40,968 nucleotides of DNA from Gordonia soli NBRC 108243 (GTDB taxonomy: Bacteria; Actinomycetota; Actinomycetes; Mycobacteriales; Mycobacteriaceae). The stretch covers positions 1 through 40,968 of the forward strand of contig NZ_BANX01000046.1 in NCBI RefSeq assembly GCF_000334455.1, in the 5' to 3' direction. The notes below the pieces were generated by a model. That model worked only from the letters and a program-made list of their open reading frames with translations. It did no database searches and was not told the origin of the DNA. Below are positions 8,374-17,524 of this stretch, piece by piece. Positions within the stretch are counted from its first letter, which is position 1, and the number at the start of each line of letters is the position of its first letter. The translations under genes were made by a program, and so were the position numbers.

Positions 8374-9293
8374 CGTTGCCCCAGAAGCCAGATCAACAGC
8401 GCCTTCTGCGCGTGCAGACGGTTCTCGGCCTCGTCGAGCACCACACTGGCGGGCCCGTCGATGACCTCGTCGGTGATCTCCTCGCCACGGTGGGCCGGGA
8501 GGCAGTGCAGGACGATGGCATCGTCGGCCGCGTGGGTCAGCAGGTCGGAGTTGATCTGGTACGGGCGGAACGGCGCCACCCGATCCTTGCCGTCGTCCTC
8601 CTGGCCCATCGAGGTCCACGTGTCGGTGACCAGCACGTCGGCGCCGCGCACCGCGGCGACGGGATCGGTCTCCAGGCGGTAGGAGCCACCGGTCTCCGAC
8701 GCCCGTGTCACGGTCGCGGTGACCACGTCCGGGTCCGGCTGGAACCCTTCCGGACCGCTCACGACGACGTGCATCCCGGCCGTGACGCCGCCGAGCATGA
8801 GCGAGTGCGCCATGTTGTTGGCACCGTCACCGAGATAGGTCATCGTGAGACCCTCGGTGCGCCCCTTGCGCTCGATCACCGTCTGCAGGTCGGCCAGGAC
8901 CTGACATGGGTGGAACGAGTCCGACAACGCGTTGACGACGGGGATCGTGGCCGACGAGGCCAGTGCCTCGAGACGATCCTGACCGAACGTGCGCCACACG
9001 ACGGCCTCGACGAAGCGGGACAGCACGCGCCCGGTGTCCTCGAGCGACTCGTCACGCCCGAGTTGCGTCGTCCGACCGTCGACGACCACCGCATGGCCGC
9101 CGAGCTGGGCGATCCCGACCTCGAAGGAGAACCGGGTACGCGTCGAGTTCTTGTCGAAGATGACCCCGACCCCGCGTGGTCCGTCGAGCGGGCGGAACGA
9201 GAACGGTTCTGCCTTCACCCGGGCCGCAAGCGCGAGCACCTCGGCCTGCTCGGCGGGCGTCAGGTCGTCGTCGCGGAGGAAGTGACGGGGCAT
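8370..9293 (-). CDS. argF: Ornithine carbamoyltransferase
   Basis: Transfers the carbamoyl group from carbamoyl phosphate to ornithine, giving citrulline. The 307-residue protein carries all family signatures: the carbamoyl-phosphate loop STRTR (residues 50-54), HPCQ (about 128-131) and the ornithine-side HCLPAHRG near the C-terminus. The start ATG shares one base with the argD stop (TGATG), and the stop overlaps argR (ATGA). Length and motifs are normal for the anabolic enzyme, and no alternative function is suggested. Confidence 0.97.
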   Translation of the reverse strand: MPRHFLRDDDLTPAEQAEVLALAARVKAEPFSFRPLDGPRGVGVIFDKNSTRTRFSFEVGIAQLGGHAVVVDGRTTQLGRDESLEDTGRVLSRFVEAVVWRTFGQDRLEALASSATIPVVNALSDSFHPCQVLADLQTVIERKGRTEGLTMTYLGDGANNMAHSLMLGGVTAGMHVVVSGPEGFQPDPDVVTATVTRASETGGSYRLETDPVAAVRGADVLVTDTWTSMGQEDDGKDRVAPFRPYQINSDLLTHAADDAIVLHCLPAHRGEEITDEVIDGPASVVLDEAENRLHAQKALLIWLLGQR

Positions 9294-10546
9294 CAGGCGT
9301 TCTCCTGTGTCGACCGGGTCGTCGCGACGGCGGCGTCCAGGATGTCGGGCAGTGCCGCGACGAAGGACGCGGCCTGCTCTTCGGTGATGATCAGTGGTGG
9401 CGCGAGTCGGATGACATCCGGTGCCGGTGCGTTGACGAGGAAACCGGCCGCGCGCGCGGCCGACTCCACGGTCGGCGAGATCGGTTCGGTGAGAACGACT
9501 CCCAGCAGCAGACCGGCTCCACGCACGCCCGCGATCAGTGGGTGGCCGAGGTCCTCGACACCGGTGACGATCGTCTTGCCGATCGCCTCCACGTGGTCGG
9601 TCAGACCTTCGGAGTCGATCACCCCCAACACGGCCAGCGATGCCGCCGCACAGACCGGGTTGCCACCGAAGGTCGAGCCGTGGTGTCCCGGTTCGAACAG
9701 TTCGGCCGCGGAGCCGGTCGCGATGCAGGCGCCGATCGGCAATCCGCCGCCGAGTCCCTTTGCCAGGGTCACCACATCGGGCACGATGCCCACCGCCTGA
9801 TGCGCGAAGAACGGTCCGGTCCGGGCCACCCCGGTCTGCACCTCGTCGAGCATGAGCAGGGCGCCGTGCGCACTGGTGATCCGACGTGCCTCCAGCAGGT
9901 ACCCCGGCGGCGGGACCACCACCCCGCTCTCGCCCAGGATCGGTTCCAGGATGACGGCCGCGGTCTGGTCGGTGACCGCTGCCGCGAGGGCATCGACGTC
10001 ACCGTAGGGCACGAAGCGGACACCCGCGGGCATCGGCTCGAACGGAGCCCGCTTGGCCGGCTGCCCGGTCATCGCCAAGGCACCCATGGTCCGTCCGTGG
10101 AATGCCTTCTCGGTGGCCACGATCTCGGGGCGTCCCGTCCGGCGTGCCAGCTTGAAGGCCGCCTCGTTGGCCTCGGTCCCGGAGTTGGCGAAGAAGACCC
10201 GGCCCGGGTGGCCGAACTTGTCCAGCAGCCGCTCGGCGAGTTCGACCGCAGGTGGGCTCACGTAGAGATTCGAGACGTGGCCGAGGGTCCGCAACTGCGC
10301 GGACACCGCCGCCTCGATCGCCGGGTGGGCATGCCCGAGTGCATTGACCGCGATGCCGCCGAGCAGATCGAGGTATTCACGTCCGTCGGCGTCGCGGACC
10401 GTTGCGCCCGAGCCGCCGACGAGGGCGACCGCCGGGGTTCCGTAGTTGTTCATCAGCGATGCAGACCACCGCTCGCGCAACCCTTCGGTGCCATGCTCGG
10501 TCGCGTGGTGCCCGCCGTGCCGGGGGTCTGTGATCGGTTCGCTCAT
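9293..10546 (-). CDS. argD: Acetylornithine aminotransferase
   Basis: Pyridoxal-phosphate-dependent class III aminotransferase converting N-acetylglutamate semialdehyde and glutamate to N-acetylornithine and 2-oxoglutarate. The 417-residue product shows NSGTEANEAA (cofactor phosphate binding), LMLDEVQTGVARTG (aspartate contacting the pyridine ring) and VTLAKGLGGGLPIGA, where the lysine forms the Schiff base. The ATG at 10546 overlaps the argB stop (ATGA). The first ~25 residues are a histidine-rich extension before the conserved region. The enzyme may also serve lysine synthesis, as in other actinobacteria. Confidence 0.96.
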   Translation of the reverse strand: MSEPITDPRHGGHHATEHGTEGLRERWSASLMNNYGTPAVALVGGSGATVRDADGREYLDLLGGIAVNALGHAHPAIEAAVSAQLRTLGHVSNLYVSPPAVELAERLLDKFGHPGRVFFANSGTEANEAAFKLARRTGRPEIVATEKAFHGRTMGALAMTGQPAKRAPFEPMPAGVRFVPYGDVDALAAAVTDQTAAVILEPILGESGVVVPPPGYLLEARRITSAHGALLMLDEVQTGVARTGPFFAHQAVGIVPDVVTLAKGLGGGLPIGACIATGSAAELFEPGHHGSTFGGNPVCAAASLAVLGVIDSEGLTDHVEAIGKTIVTGVEDLGHPLIAGVRGAGLLLGVVLTEPISPTVESAARAAGFLVNAPAPDVIRLAPPLIITEEQAASFVAALPDILDAAVATTRSTQENA

Positions 10547-11478
10547 GGTGTGTCCACCTTCGGTTCGGCGGTCGATCCGGCCACGACGGTGGTGCCGGTC
10601 GAGCCCGCAGTCAGGAGTTCGGCGAGGACGGAATGCGGTACGCGGCCGTCGATCACATGCGCTCGGTCCACACCTCCGTCGACCGCTCGCAGGCACGCCT
10701 CCATCTTCGGGACCATCCCCGCGTCCAGGGTGGGGAGCAGATCGGCGACCTCGGTCGTACCGATCCGCTCGACCAGGGACGACCGATCGGGCCAGTCGGT
10801 GTAGAGGCCCTCCACGTCGGTCAGCACGACGAGCCGCGTGGCGCCGAGCGCCTCCGCGAGCGCGCCGGCGGCGGTGTCGGCGTTGATGTTGTGCACCACG
10901 CCGTCACGATCCGGCGCGATCGTGGAGACCACCGGGATCCGGCCGGCACCGATGAGGTCGAGCACCGCGGAGGTGTTGACGGTCTCGATGTCGCCGACCA
11001 ACCCGATGTCGGTGGCCACGCCGTCGACCAGCACGGTGCGCCGTGCCGCGGTGAACAGATGCGCATCTTCACCGCTGATGCCGACGGCGTACGGACCATG
11101 AGCGTTGATCAGCCCGACGAGTTCTCGGCCGACCTGTCCGAAGAGCACCATCCGCGCGACGTCCATCACCTCGGGTGTGGTCACGCGGAAGCCGCCGCGG
11201 AACTCCCCCGAGAGGCCAAGGCGCGCCAGCATCGCGGAGATCTGCGGACCTCCGCCGTGGACGACCACCGGGTGGATCCCACATGCGCGCAACAGGACCA
11301 CATCCGCGGCGAACGCACGCTTGAGCTGGTCGTCGACCATCGCGTTGCCGCCGTACTTGACCACGACGGTCGCACCGTGGAGCTCCTGGAGGGCGGGGAG
11401 AGCCTCCGCGAGCACCGCGGCGCGCACCCCCGGTTCGAGTCCGGCGGTGGTCGCCTCGGCGGTGATGTCGCCGCTCAT
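10543..11478 (-). CDS. argB: Acetylglutamate kinase
   Basis: Phosphorylates N-acetylglutamate, the second committed step of the pathway and usually the arginine-inhibited one. The 311-residue amino-acid-kinase fold protein has VVKYGGNAM (lysine and glycine loop for ATP), VVHGGGPQI, and the substrate region VVHNINADTAAGALA. The N-terminal extension of about 30 residues before the kinase core (LPALQELHGATVVVKYGG) corresponds to the segment that in arginine-sensitive kinases forms the hexameric arm, so feedback inhibition by arginine is likely. The ATG at 11478 overlaps the argJ stop. Confidence 0.96.
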   Translation of the reverse strand: MSGDITAEATTAGLEPGVRAAVLAEALPALQELHGATVVVKYGGNAMVDDQLKRAFAADVVLLRACGIHPVVVHGGGPQISAMLARLGLSGEFRGGFRVTTPEVMDVARMVLFGQVGRELVGLINAHGPYAVGISGEDAHLFTAARRTVLVDGVATDIGLVGDIETVNTSAVLDLIGAGRIPVVSTIAPDRDGVVHNINADTAAGALAEALGATRLVVLTDVEGLYTDWPDRSSLVERIGTTEVADLLPTLDAGMVPKMEACLRAVDGGVDRAHVIDGRVPHSVLAELLTAGSTGTTVVAGSTAEPKVDTP

Positions 11479-12734
11479 GACGAGTACGCGGAGTTCTCTT
11501 CGACGTACGCGTGCGACAGGTCGGTGGTCCGGATGCTCGCCGAGGCGTCGCCGAGTCCGAGGTCGATGTCGACGGTGATGTCGGTGCCGGACAGGTCGAC
11601 GTCGCGGGCCCCCGGCACACCGTGACCGTTGCGACACACCGGAGAGCCGTTGAACGTCACTGCGATCCGATCGGGATCGATGGTCACCGGCGAGATCCCG
11701 ACCGCGGCGAGGACACGACCCCAGTTGGCATCCGACCCGAACAACGCGGTCTTCACCAGCGAATCACGTGCGACCGTCCGGGCGACGGCCAGTGCGTCGT
11801 CCTCCATCACCGCGCCGGCCACCGTGATCGTCACGCGCTTGGTGACCCCCTCGGCATCGGCCATCAGTTGGGCGGCGAGCTCGTCGCACACCGTGAACAC
11901 CGCGGCGTCGAGATCGTCCTGCCCGACCGGGATCTGGCTCGCACCCGAACTCAACAGGAGCACCGTGTCGTTCGTCGACGTCGACCCGTCGATGTCAAGC
12001 CGGTCGAACGTGCGGGCCGCGGCGCGGCGCAATGCGAGGTCGAGTTGTTCGGCGCTCGCCTGCGCGTCGGTGGTCAACACGCACAGCATCGTCGCCAACG
12101 ACGGCGCCATCATCCCCGCGCCCTTACCCATCCCGCCGACGTTCCAGCCGTCGGGATGATGCAGCGCAGCCTGTTTGGGCACGGTGTCGGTGGTCATGAT
12201 CGCGTACGCGGCGTCGGTGCCGCCGGAGAGTCCGCCGCCCATGTCCTGCACGATCTCGGTGACCCCGGCGAGGACTTTGTCCATCGGCAGGCGGTCGCCG
12301 ATCAACCCGGTCGAGCAGACCGCGACCTCGACGGCGCCGGTGCTCGTCCCCCAGTTGCTCAGCGCCGCGGCGACTGCCTCAGCCGTCCGATGGGTGTCAC
12401 CGAACCCCTCGGGTCCCGTGCACGCGTTGGCACCGCCGGAGTTCAGGATCACCGCGCGCAACCGCCCGGTGGTCAGCACCTGCTGCGACCACAACACCGG
12501 TGCCGCCTTCACCTGGTTCTTGGTGAACACGCCGGCGGCGGTGTGGTCGGGTCCCTCGTTGAACACCAGGGCTAGGTCGTCGGCGCCGGATGCCTTGATA
12601 CCCGCGGCGATGCCTGCCGCCCGGAATCCCAGTGGCGCCGTGACGCCTTGGTCTCGTACCAGACGCGGCGCACCCATCGGTGCACCCGGCTGGATCTGTT
12701 CGTCGGCCTGCTGTGGCGCGTCCTGGGAGGTCAC
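11475..12734 (-). CDS. argJ: Glutamate N-acetyltransferase (ornithine acetyltransferase)
   Basis: Recycles the acetyl group from N-acetylornithine to glutamate and may also use acetyl-CoA, making the pathway cyclic. The protein is made as one chain and cleaves itself before a threonine that becomes the N-terminal nucleophile of the beta subunit. Here that site is in GKGAGMMAPSLATML, with the nucleophile Thr215. The 419-residue product is slightly longer than usual because of a polar N-terminal stretch. The GTG start at 12734 overlaps the argC stop (GTGA). Since argJ is present and no argA or argE is seen, the cyclic route is expected. Confidence 0.96.
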   Translation of the reverse strand: MTSQDAPQQADEQIQPGAPMGAPRLVRDQGVTAPLGFRAAGIAAGIKASGADDLALVFNEGPDHTAAGVFTKNQVKAAPVLWSQQVLTTGRLRAVILNSGGANACTGPEGFGDTHRTAEAVAAALSNWGTSTGAVEVAVCSTGLIGDRLPMDKVLAGVTEIVQDMGGGLSGGTDAAYAIMTTDTVPKQAALHHPDGWNVGGMGKGAGMMAPSLATMLCVLTTDAQASAEQLDLALRRAAARTFDRLDIDGSTSTNDTVLLLSSGASQIPVGQDDLDAAVFTVCDELAAQLMADAEGVTKRVTITVAGAVMEDDALAVARTVARDSLVKTALFGSDANWGRVLAAVGISPVTIDPDRIAVTFNGSPVCRNGHGVPGARDVDLSGTDITVDIDLGLGDASASIRTTDLSHAYVEENSAYSS

Positions 12735-13768
12735 GGTGCGACCCCCACGGTGCTCAGGCCCTCGATCTCGTCCCAGCCGAGCGCCAGGTTCATCGACTGC
12801 ACGGCACCGCCACCGGTGCCCTTGGTGAGGTTGTCGACGGCACCGACCGCCACGAGGGTCCCGGCCCGATCGTCCACCGACACCGCGATCTGGACGGCAT
12901 TGGACCCGACCACCGAGCCCGTGGTCGGCAGCTGCCCCTCGGGCAGTACATGGACGAACGGCTCGTCCGCATACGCCTTCTCATACACCGCGCGGACCTC
13001 GTCGACGGATGCAGTGGTCGCAGCCGAGCAGGTGGCCAGGATGCCGCGTGCCATCGGCACCAGCACCGGGGTGAAGGACACCGAGACAGGGGTCCGGGCC
13101 GCGGCCGACAACACCTGCGAGATCTCCGGTGTGTGTCGATGCGTGCCACCGACTCCATAGGCACGTGCCGAACCGATGACCTCGGCCGCGAGCAGATCGA
13201 CCTTCGGCGACCGACCGGCACCGGATGCGCCACTCACCGCGACCACCGTCACGCGGGGCTCGACGATCCCTGCGGCCACGGCCGGCAGCAGGGTCAGAGA
13301 GGAGACCGTCGGGTAACAGCCGGGAACCGCGATCCGTGCGGCATCGCGCAGCACATCACGGTTGCCGGGGATCTCCGGCAACCCATACGGCCAGGTGCCT
13401 GCATGGTCGCCGCCGTAGTAGGCGGTCCAGGCCGACGCATCCTCCAGCCGGAAGTCGGCGCCACAGTCGATGACCAGGGTGGTCGGCGGCAAGGCGTCGG
13501 CGATCACCGCGGACTGACCGTGCGGCAGCCCGAGGAACACGACGTCGTGACCCGCGAGGGTCTCCGGGGTCGTCTCCTCGAGAAGCCGATCGGCCAGCGG
13601 CAACAGGTTCGGATGCAGCGACGTGACCCGCTCCCCGGCGTTCGCACCCGCGGTCAACGCACCGATCTCGAGATCGCCGCTGCGTCGACGCGGATGGTCG
13701 AGTAGGAGTCTCAGGATCTCGCCGCCCGCGTAGCCGCTCGCACCGGCGACCGCCACCTTGATCGTCAT
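12731..13768 (-). CDS. argC: N-acetyl-gamma-glutamyl-phosphate reductase
   Basis: NADPH-dependent reduction of N-acetylglutamyl phosphate to the semialdehyde; first gene of the arginine operon. The 345-residue protein starts MTIKVAVAGASGYAGGE (Rossmann dinucleotide fold) and has the catalytic cysteine in AVPGCYPT (Cys151) and the histidine region GGTHRHTPEI. No Shine-Dalgarno sequence precedes ATG 13768. Instead a -10 element CATAAT ends 6 bases before the ATG, so the mRNA is probably leaderless. Two further in-frame ATGs (13783 and 13789) would add 5 or 7 residues but fall inside the operator region. ArgR control is expected from the two ARG-box-like sites. Confidence 0.95.
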   Translation of the reverse strand: MTIKVAVAGASGYAGGEILRLLLDHPRRRSGDLEIGALTAGANAGERVTSLHPNLLPLADRLLEETTPETLAGHDVVFLGLPHGQSAVIADALPPTTLVIDCGADFRLEDASAWTAYYGGDHAGTWPYGLPEIPGNRDVLRDAARIAVPGCYPTVSSLTLLPAVAAGIVEPRVTVVAVSGASGAGRSPKVDLLAAEVIGSARAYGVGGTHRHTPEISQVLSAAARTPVSVSFTPVLVPMARGILATCSAATTASVDEVRAVYEKAYADEPFVHVLPEGQLPTTGSVVGSNAVQIAVSVDDRAGTLVAVGAVDNLTKGTGGGAVQSMNLALGWDEIEGLSTVGVAP

Positions 13769-13804
13769 GCAATCATTATGCATCGACATGCAAATCAATT
13801 CACA
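13767..13804 (-). promoter_or_regulatory. Tandem ARG-box-like operators and leaderless argC promoter
   Basis: Two related sites, ATGCAATCATTATGCAT (13767-13783) and ATGCAAATCAATTCACA (13788-13804, plus-strand reading), start exactly 21 bases apart. That is the centre-to-centre spacing of paired ARG boxes bound by one ArgR hexamer in other bacteria. On the minus strand the second site reads TGTGAATTGATTTGCAT, matching the TGAAT half of the classic box. The -10 hexamer CATAAT (13780-13775) and the argC ATG lie inside the first site, so bound ArgR would block RNA polymerase directly. Confidence 0.7.
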
Positions 13805-13851
13805 GCCGGGCCGGGTGTGTACCCCGCCACGGCCTCCCGGGGCGCCGTCTG

Positions 13852-16323
13852 TCAGCGCAAGCGGGCGCCGACGCGCGTCCCGGCTTCCTCCACTGCCGCC
13901 AGTTTCGCCGCGCTGGCCTCGTCCTCGGTGAGCGTGCGATCTGCGGCCCGGAACCGCAGGGCGAAGGCCAACGACTTGTTGCCCTCGCCGACCTGGGCGC
14001 CGGTGTAGATGTCGAACAGGTGCACCGACTCGAGGAGGTCGCCTGCGCCGGTGCGCAGGGCGGCCTCGACGTCGGCGGCGGCGATCTCGGCCGGCACGAC
14101 GACGGCGACGTCCTGCAGCACCGCCGGAAACACCGACACCTGCGGCGCAGGCAGGACGGTGCGCAGCGGCAGGGCATCGACGTCGATCTCGAGTGCGGCG
14201 AGCCGGGCGGGTAGGCCCAGGCGTTCCAGGACCGCCGGATGGAGTTCTCCCGCGTGCCCGACCGTCTGGCCGTCCACCGACAGCCGAGCGCAGCGGCCCG
14301 GGTGCCACGGTCGGGCGTCGTCGGCGGACAGTTCGATTCTCACCCCGGCTGCGGAACCGATGCTGCGGGCGGCCTCGAAGACGTCGACCACATCCGCAGG
14401 ACGACCGGGCCCCCACGGTCCGGCAGGCTCGCGCGCGCCGGTCACGACGACCGCCACGTGCAGCGGCTGCCGCGGCAGCGAGGCGTCGAGTGCCGCGATC
14501 TCCGCGTCCGTCGGCCGTCGGGTGACGTCGATGGCAGGCACCGAGGCCACCTGCGGTCCGGCGAACACGACCTGCCCGACGGTGTAGAGCGAGACGTCGC
14601 GCTGTCCGCGGGAGATGTTGCGCGCGGTCATCTCCAACAGCCCCGGCAGCAGGGTGGTGTTGAGTTCCGGGCGGTCGGACTCCAGCGGGTTGAGTACCCG
14701 CACGGTGGCGCGTCGCTCGTCGTCGGCCGGCAGATCCCACGCGTCGAAGACGTCGACGGGCAGGAACGGGTACGGGAGGACCTCGACGTAACCGTCGAGA
14801 GCCAGCGTGCGTCCGATACTCCGCCGACGACGCTGCGCCGCGGTCAGGCCCCGTCCGGCCGGCGCGCGCGGCACCACGGCCGGGATGTCCTCCAGGCCTT
14901 CGAGTCGGAGGACCTCCTCGACGAGATCTGCGCGCTGCCGGAGGTCGGGTCGCCACGAGGGCGGGATGACCTGCAGAGGGTCGCTGCCGTCGACCGAACA
15001 TCCGACCTCGACCAGACGTGCCGCGGTCGTACCCGCCGGGTACTGGACGCCCGCGGTGCGGTCCGGTTCGTCGACGGCGATGGTGATCGGCTGCACCTGC
15101 GGGGTCGCGATGCGCGCCTCGGTGCGCTCGGCGCCGACGACGCCGCCTGCGATCTCGACGATCAGGTGTGCTGCGCGGTCGGACGCCGCGACGGTGATCT
15201 CGGGGTCGACCGTGCGCTCGAAACGCTTGCTCGCCTCCGAGGTGAGCTTGTGCCGCTTGGCGGTTCGGAACACACGGACCGGGTCGAAGGTGGCCGACTC
15301 GAGGAGGACGGTGGTGGTCTCGTCGCCGACCTCCGTGGTCGCACCGCCCATCACGCCGGCGAGCGCGATGGGGCCGGAGTCGTCGGTGATGAGCTCGTCC
15401 TCGGCGTCGAGAGTGCGCTCGACGCCGTCGAGGGTGGTGAGCTTCTCCCCTGCCCGCGCGGGACGGACCCGCACCGTGCCCACGACCCGATCGGCATCGA
15501 AGGCGTGCAGCGGCTGGCCGAGCTCGATCATCACGTAGTTGGTGACGTCGACGATCGCGGAGATCGGACGGATCCCGGCCACGAGCAGACGCTTCTGCAG
15601 CCACCACGGCGAGACGGCGTGCGGGTCGACCCCGGTGATGGTCCGCGCGGTGTACCGCGTGGCCGTCGAGGTCGGGTCGATCTCGACGGGACGGCCGTCG
15701 TCGCCCTCGGACGCCGACGGCGGCACCGCGCCCGGGTCGACGAAGGGCACGCCGAAACTGCCGGCGATCTCGCGTCCGAGTCCGCGCATCGAGAATGCGT
15801 AGCCGCGGTCGGGGGTGACGTTCACGTCGATGGCGGTGTCGACCAGGCCGAGCACCTCGCGGGCGTCGGCACCCGGTTCGGCCGTGCCCGGGGCGAGCAC
15901 GAGGATGCCCGAATGGTCGCTGCCGACACCGAGTTCGGAGACCGAACAGATCATGCCGTCCGAGGTGCGGCCGTAGGTCTTGCGGGCCGCGATCTCGAAC
16001 GGTCCGGGAAGCACCACGCCCGGCAGTGCGGCGACGATCAGGTCGCCGACAGCGAAGTTGCGTGCGCCGCAGACGATCCCGCGTGGCTCGGCCTCACCGA
16101 CCTCCACCTGGCAGAAACGGATCGGCTTCTTGAACTCGGTCAGTTCCTCGATCTCCAGGACCCGCCCGACCACGAGCGGACCGGTGATCTCCGGGAAGGA
16201 CTCCACGTCTTCGATCTCGAATCCGACCCGGACGAAGCCCTCGTCGATCTCCGCGGCACTCGCCGACCAGTCGGCGGCACCCTGACGCAGGACCTCGGTG
16301 ATCCAGGACTGCGGAACACGCAC
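13852..16323 (-). CDS. pheT: Phenylalanyl-tRNA synthetase beta subunit
   Basis: Large subunit of the heterotetrameric class II synthetase; it helps bind tRNA-Phe and carries the editing site for mischarged tyrosine. The 823-residue chain shows, in order, the N-terminal EMAP/tRBD-like domain (residues about 40-150), the B3/B4 editing region (about 210-400, with RYTARTITGV and SEASKRFERTVDP), the B5 domain, the catalytic-like core (PYPFLPVDVFDAWDL...), and the C-terminal ferredoxin-like anticodon-binding domain (FPAVLQDVAVVVP... LFDIYTGAQVGEGNKSLAF). The start is GTG at 16323, 56 bases after pheS. The length is normal for the family. Confidence 0.97.
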   Translation of the reverse strand: MRVPQSWITEVLRQGAADWSASAAEIDEGFVRVGFEIEDVESFPEITGPLVVGRVLEIEELTEFKKPIRFCQVEVGEAEPRGIVCGARNFAVGDLIVAALPGVVLPGPFEIAARKTYGRTSDGMICSVSELGVGSDHSGILVLAPGTAEPGADAREVLGLVDTAIDVNVTPDRGYAFSMRGLGREIAGSFGVPFVDPGAVPPSASEGDDGRPVEIDPTSTATRYTARTITGVDPHAVSPWWLQKRLLVAGIRPISAIVDVTNYVMIELGQPLHAFDADRVVGTVRVRPARAGEKLTTLDGVERTLDAEDELITDDSGPIALAGVMGGATTEVGDETTTVLLESATFDPVRVFRTAKRHKLTSEASKRFERTVDPEITVAASDRAAHLIVEIAGGVVGAERTEARIATPQVQPITIAVDEPDRTAGVQYPAGTTAARLVEVGCSVDGSDPLQVIPPSWRPDLRQRADLVEEVLRLEGLEDIPAVVPRAPAGRGLTAAQRRRRSIGRTLALDGYVEVLPYPFLPVDVFDAWDLPADDERRATVRVLNPLESDRPELNTTLLPGLLEMTARNISRGQRDVSLYTVGQVVFAGPQVASVPAIDVTRRPTDAEIAALDASLPRQPLHVAVVVTGAREPAGPWGPGRPADVVDVFEAARSIGSAAGVRIELSADDARPWHPGRCARLSVDGQTVGHAGELHPAVLERLGLPARLAALEIDVDALPLRTVLPAPQVSVFPAVLQDVAVVVPAEIAAADVEAALRTGAGDLLESVHLFDIYTGAQVGEGNKSLAFALRFRAADRTLTEDEASAAKLAAVEEAGTRVGARLR

Positions 16324-16379
16324 TGTCTACCAACTTCTCTCGTCGTTCGGATGATCTCTCGGCTGTCGGCGGGGCGGGG

Positions 16380-17444
16380 TCAGGCCGCCGGACCGAAGGG
16401 CAGCGTGAACCTGATGTCGCCCTCGACCATGTCGCGCATGTCGGGGATGTGGTTGCGGAACTGCAAGGTGCGCTCCAGCCCCATGCCGAACGCGAACCCG
16501 CTGTACGTCTCCGGGTCGATGCCGCTCGCGCGCAACACGTTCGGGTTCACCATGCCGCAACCACCCCACTCGACCCATCCCGGTCCGCCCTTCTTCGCGG
16601 GGAACCAGATGTCGACCTCCGCGGAGGGTTCGGTGAACGGGAAGTAGCTGGGGCGCATGCGTGTGGTGGTCTCTGGACCGAACAGCGCCTGCGCGAACAG
16701 CTCGAGGGTCCCACGCAGGTTGGCCAGCGTCAGCCCCTTGTCGACGGCCAGGCCCTCGATCTGGTGGAAGACCGGGGTGTGGGTCGCGTCGAGTTCGTCG
16801 GTGCGGAAGGTGCGACCGGGGCACGCCACATAGATCGGCAGGTCGCGGGTGAGCATCGACCGCACCTGGACCGGCGAGGTGTGGGTACGCAGCACCTGCC
16901 GCGACCCCTCGGGGGCGATGTAGAACGTGTCCTGCATCGAGCGCGCCGGGTGGTCCGGCAGGAAGTTGAGTGCGTCGAAGTTGTGGTGCTCGGTCTCCAC
17001 CTCGGGTCCCTCGGCGATCTCCCACCCCATCCCGACGAAGACGTCGGCGACCTGCTCGGAGATCACGGTGATCGGATGCCGGGCACCGGCCGGGCGCCGA
17101 CCGCTGGGCAGGGTCACGTCCACCGCCTCCGCGACGAGGACCGCAGCATCGCGTTCGCCGGTCAGGGTCGCCTGGCGCAGGTCCAGTGCGGCGCTGACCC
17201 GACCACGGACCTCGTTGACCTGCTTGCCGGCGGCCGAGCGCTGATCCTTGGGCAGCGCTCCCAATGCCCGCCGCGCCAACGCGATCGCCGAGCGGTCCCC
17301 GAGGTGCGCAGACTTCGCGGCCCCGAGCTGCTCGAGGTCGGTGGCCTCCTCGAATGCCGCGACCGCCGCCTGGGCTGCGGCATCGAGCTCCGCGGTGGTG
17401 GGGAACTGTGCGGAGTCGGTTGCGTCGTCGCCGGACTGGGACAC
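16380..17444 (-). CDS. pheS: Phenylalanyl-tRNA synthetase alpha subunit
   Basis: Catalytic subunit that activates phenylalanine and charges tRNA-Phe. It has an N-terminal coiled-coil tRNA-binding arm (residues about 15-100, EEATDLEQLGAAKSAHLGDRS) followed by the class II core. Motif 2 lies in GRTFRTDELDATHTPVFHQIEG, the phenylalanine pocket in WVEWGGCGMV, and motif 3 in GFAFGMGLERTLQFRN. I place the start at GTG 17444, giving 354 residues, because AGGAGAG lies 8 bases upstream. An ATG at 17519 would add 25 proline- and arginine-rich residues without family support. It forms an operon with pheT. Confidence 0.95.
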   Translation of the reverse strand: MSQSGDDATDSAQFPTTAELDAAAQAAVAAFEEATDLEQLGAAKSAHLGDRSAIALARRALGALPKDQRSAAGKQVNEVRGRVSAALDLRQATLTGERDAAVLVAEAVDVTLPSGRRPAGARHPITVISEQVADVFVGMGWEIAEGPEVETEHHNFDALNFLPDHPARSMQDTFYIAPEGSRQVLRTHTSPVQVRSMLTRDLPIYVACPGRTFRTDELDATHTPVFHQIEGLAVDKGLTLANLRGTLELFAQALFGPETTTRMRPSYFPFTEPSAEVDIWFPAKKGGPGWVEWGGCGMVNPNVLRASGIDPETYSGFAFGMGLERTLQFRNHIPDMRDMVEGDIRFTLPFGPAA

Positions 17445-17524
17445 GGGCGGAGCTCTCCTCTGGGGATCGGAACGTCGGGGCGGCATCGGGACCTGCGGTC
17501 TGTGCCGGTCGTCAGTCATCGAGC

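Noticed and set aside
12731..15607. Extended argC frame of 958 codons reaching into pheT
   Set aside because: The upstream part is an Arg-rich shadow of pheT. The ArgC family starts at MTIKVAVAGASG.
14239..16647. Plus-strand open frame of about 800 codons over pheT
   Set aside because: Shadow frame opposite pheT with Arg/Asp-rich composition and no domain; GC-rich DNA keeps such frames open.
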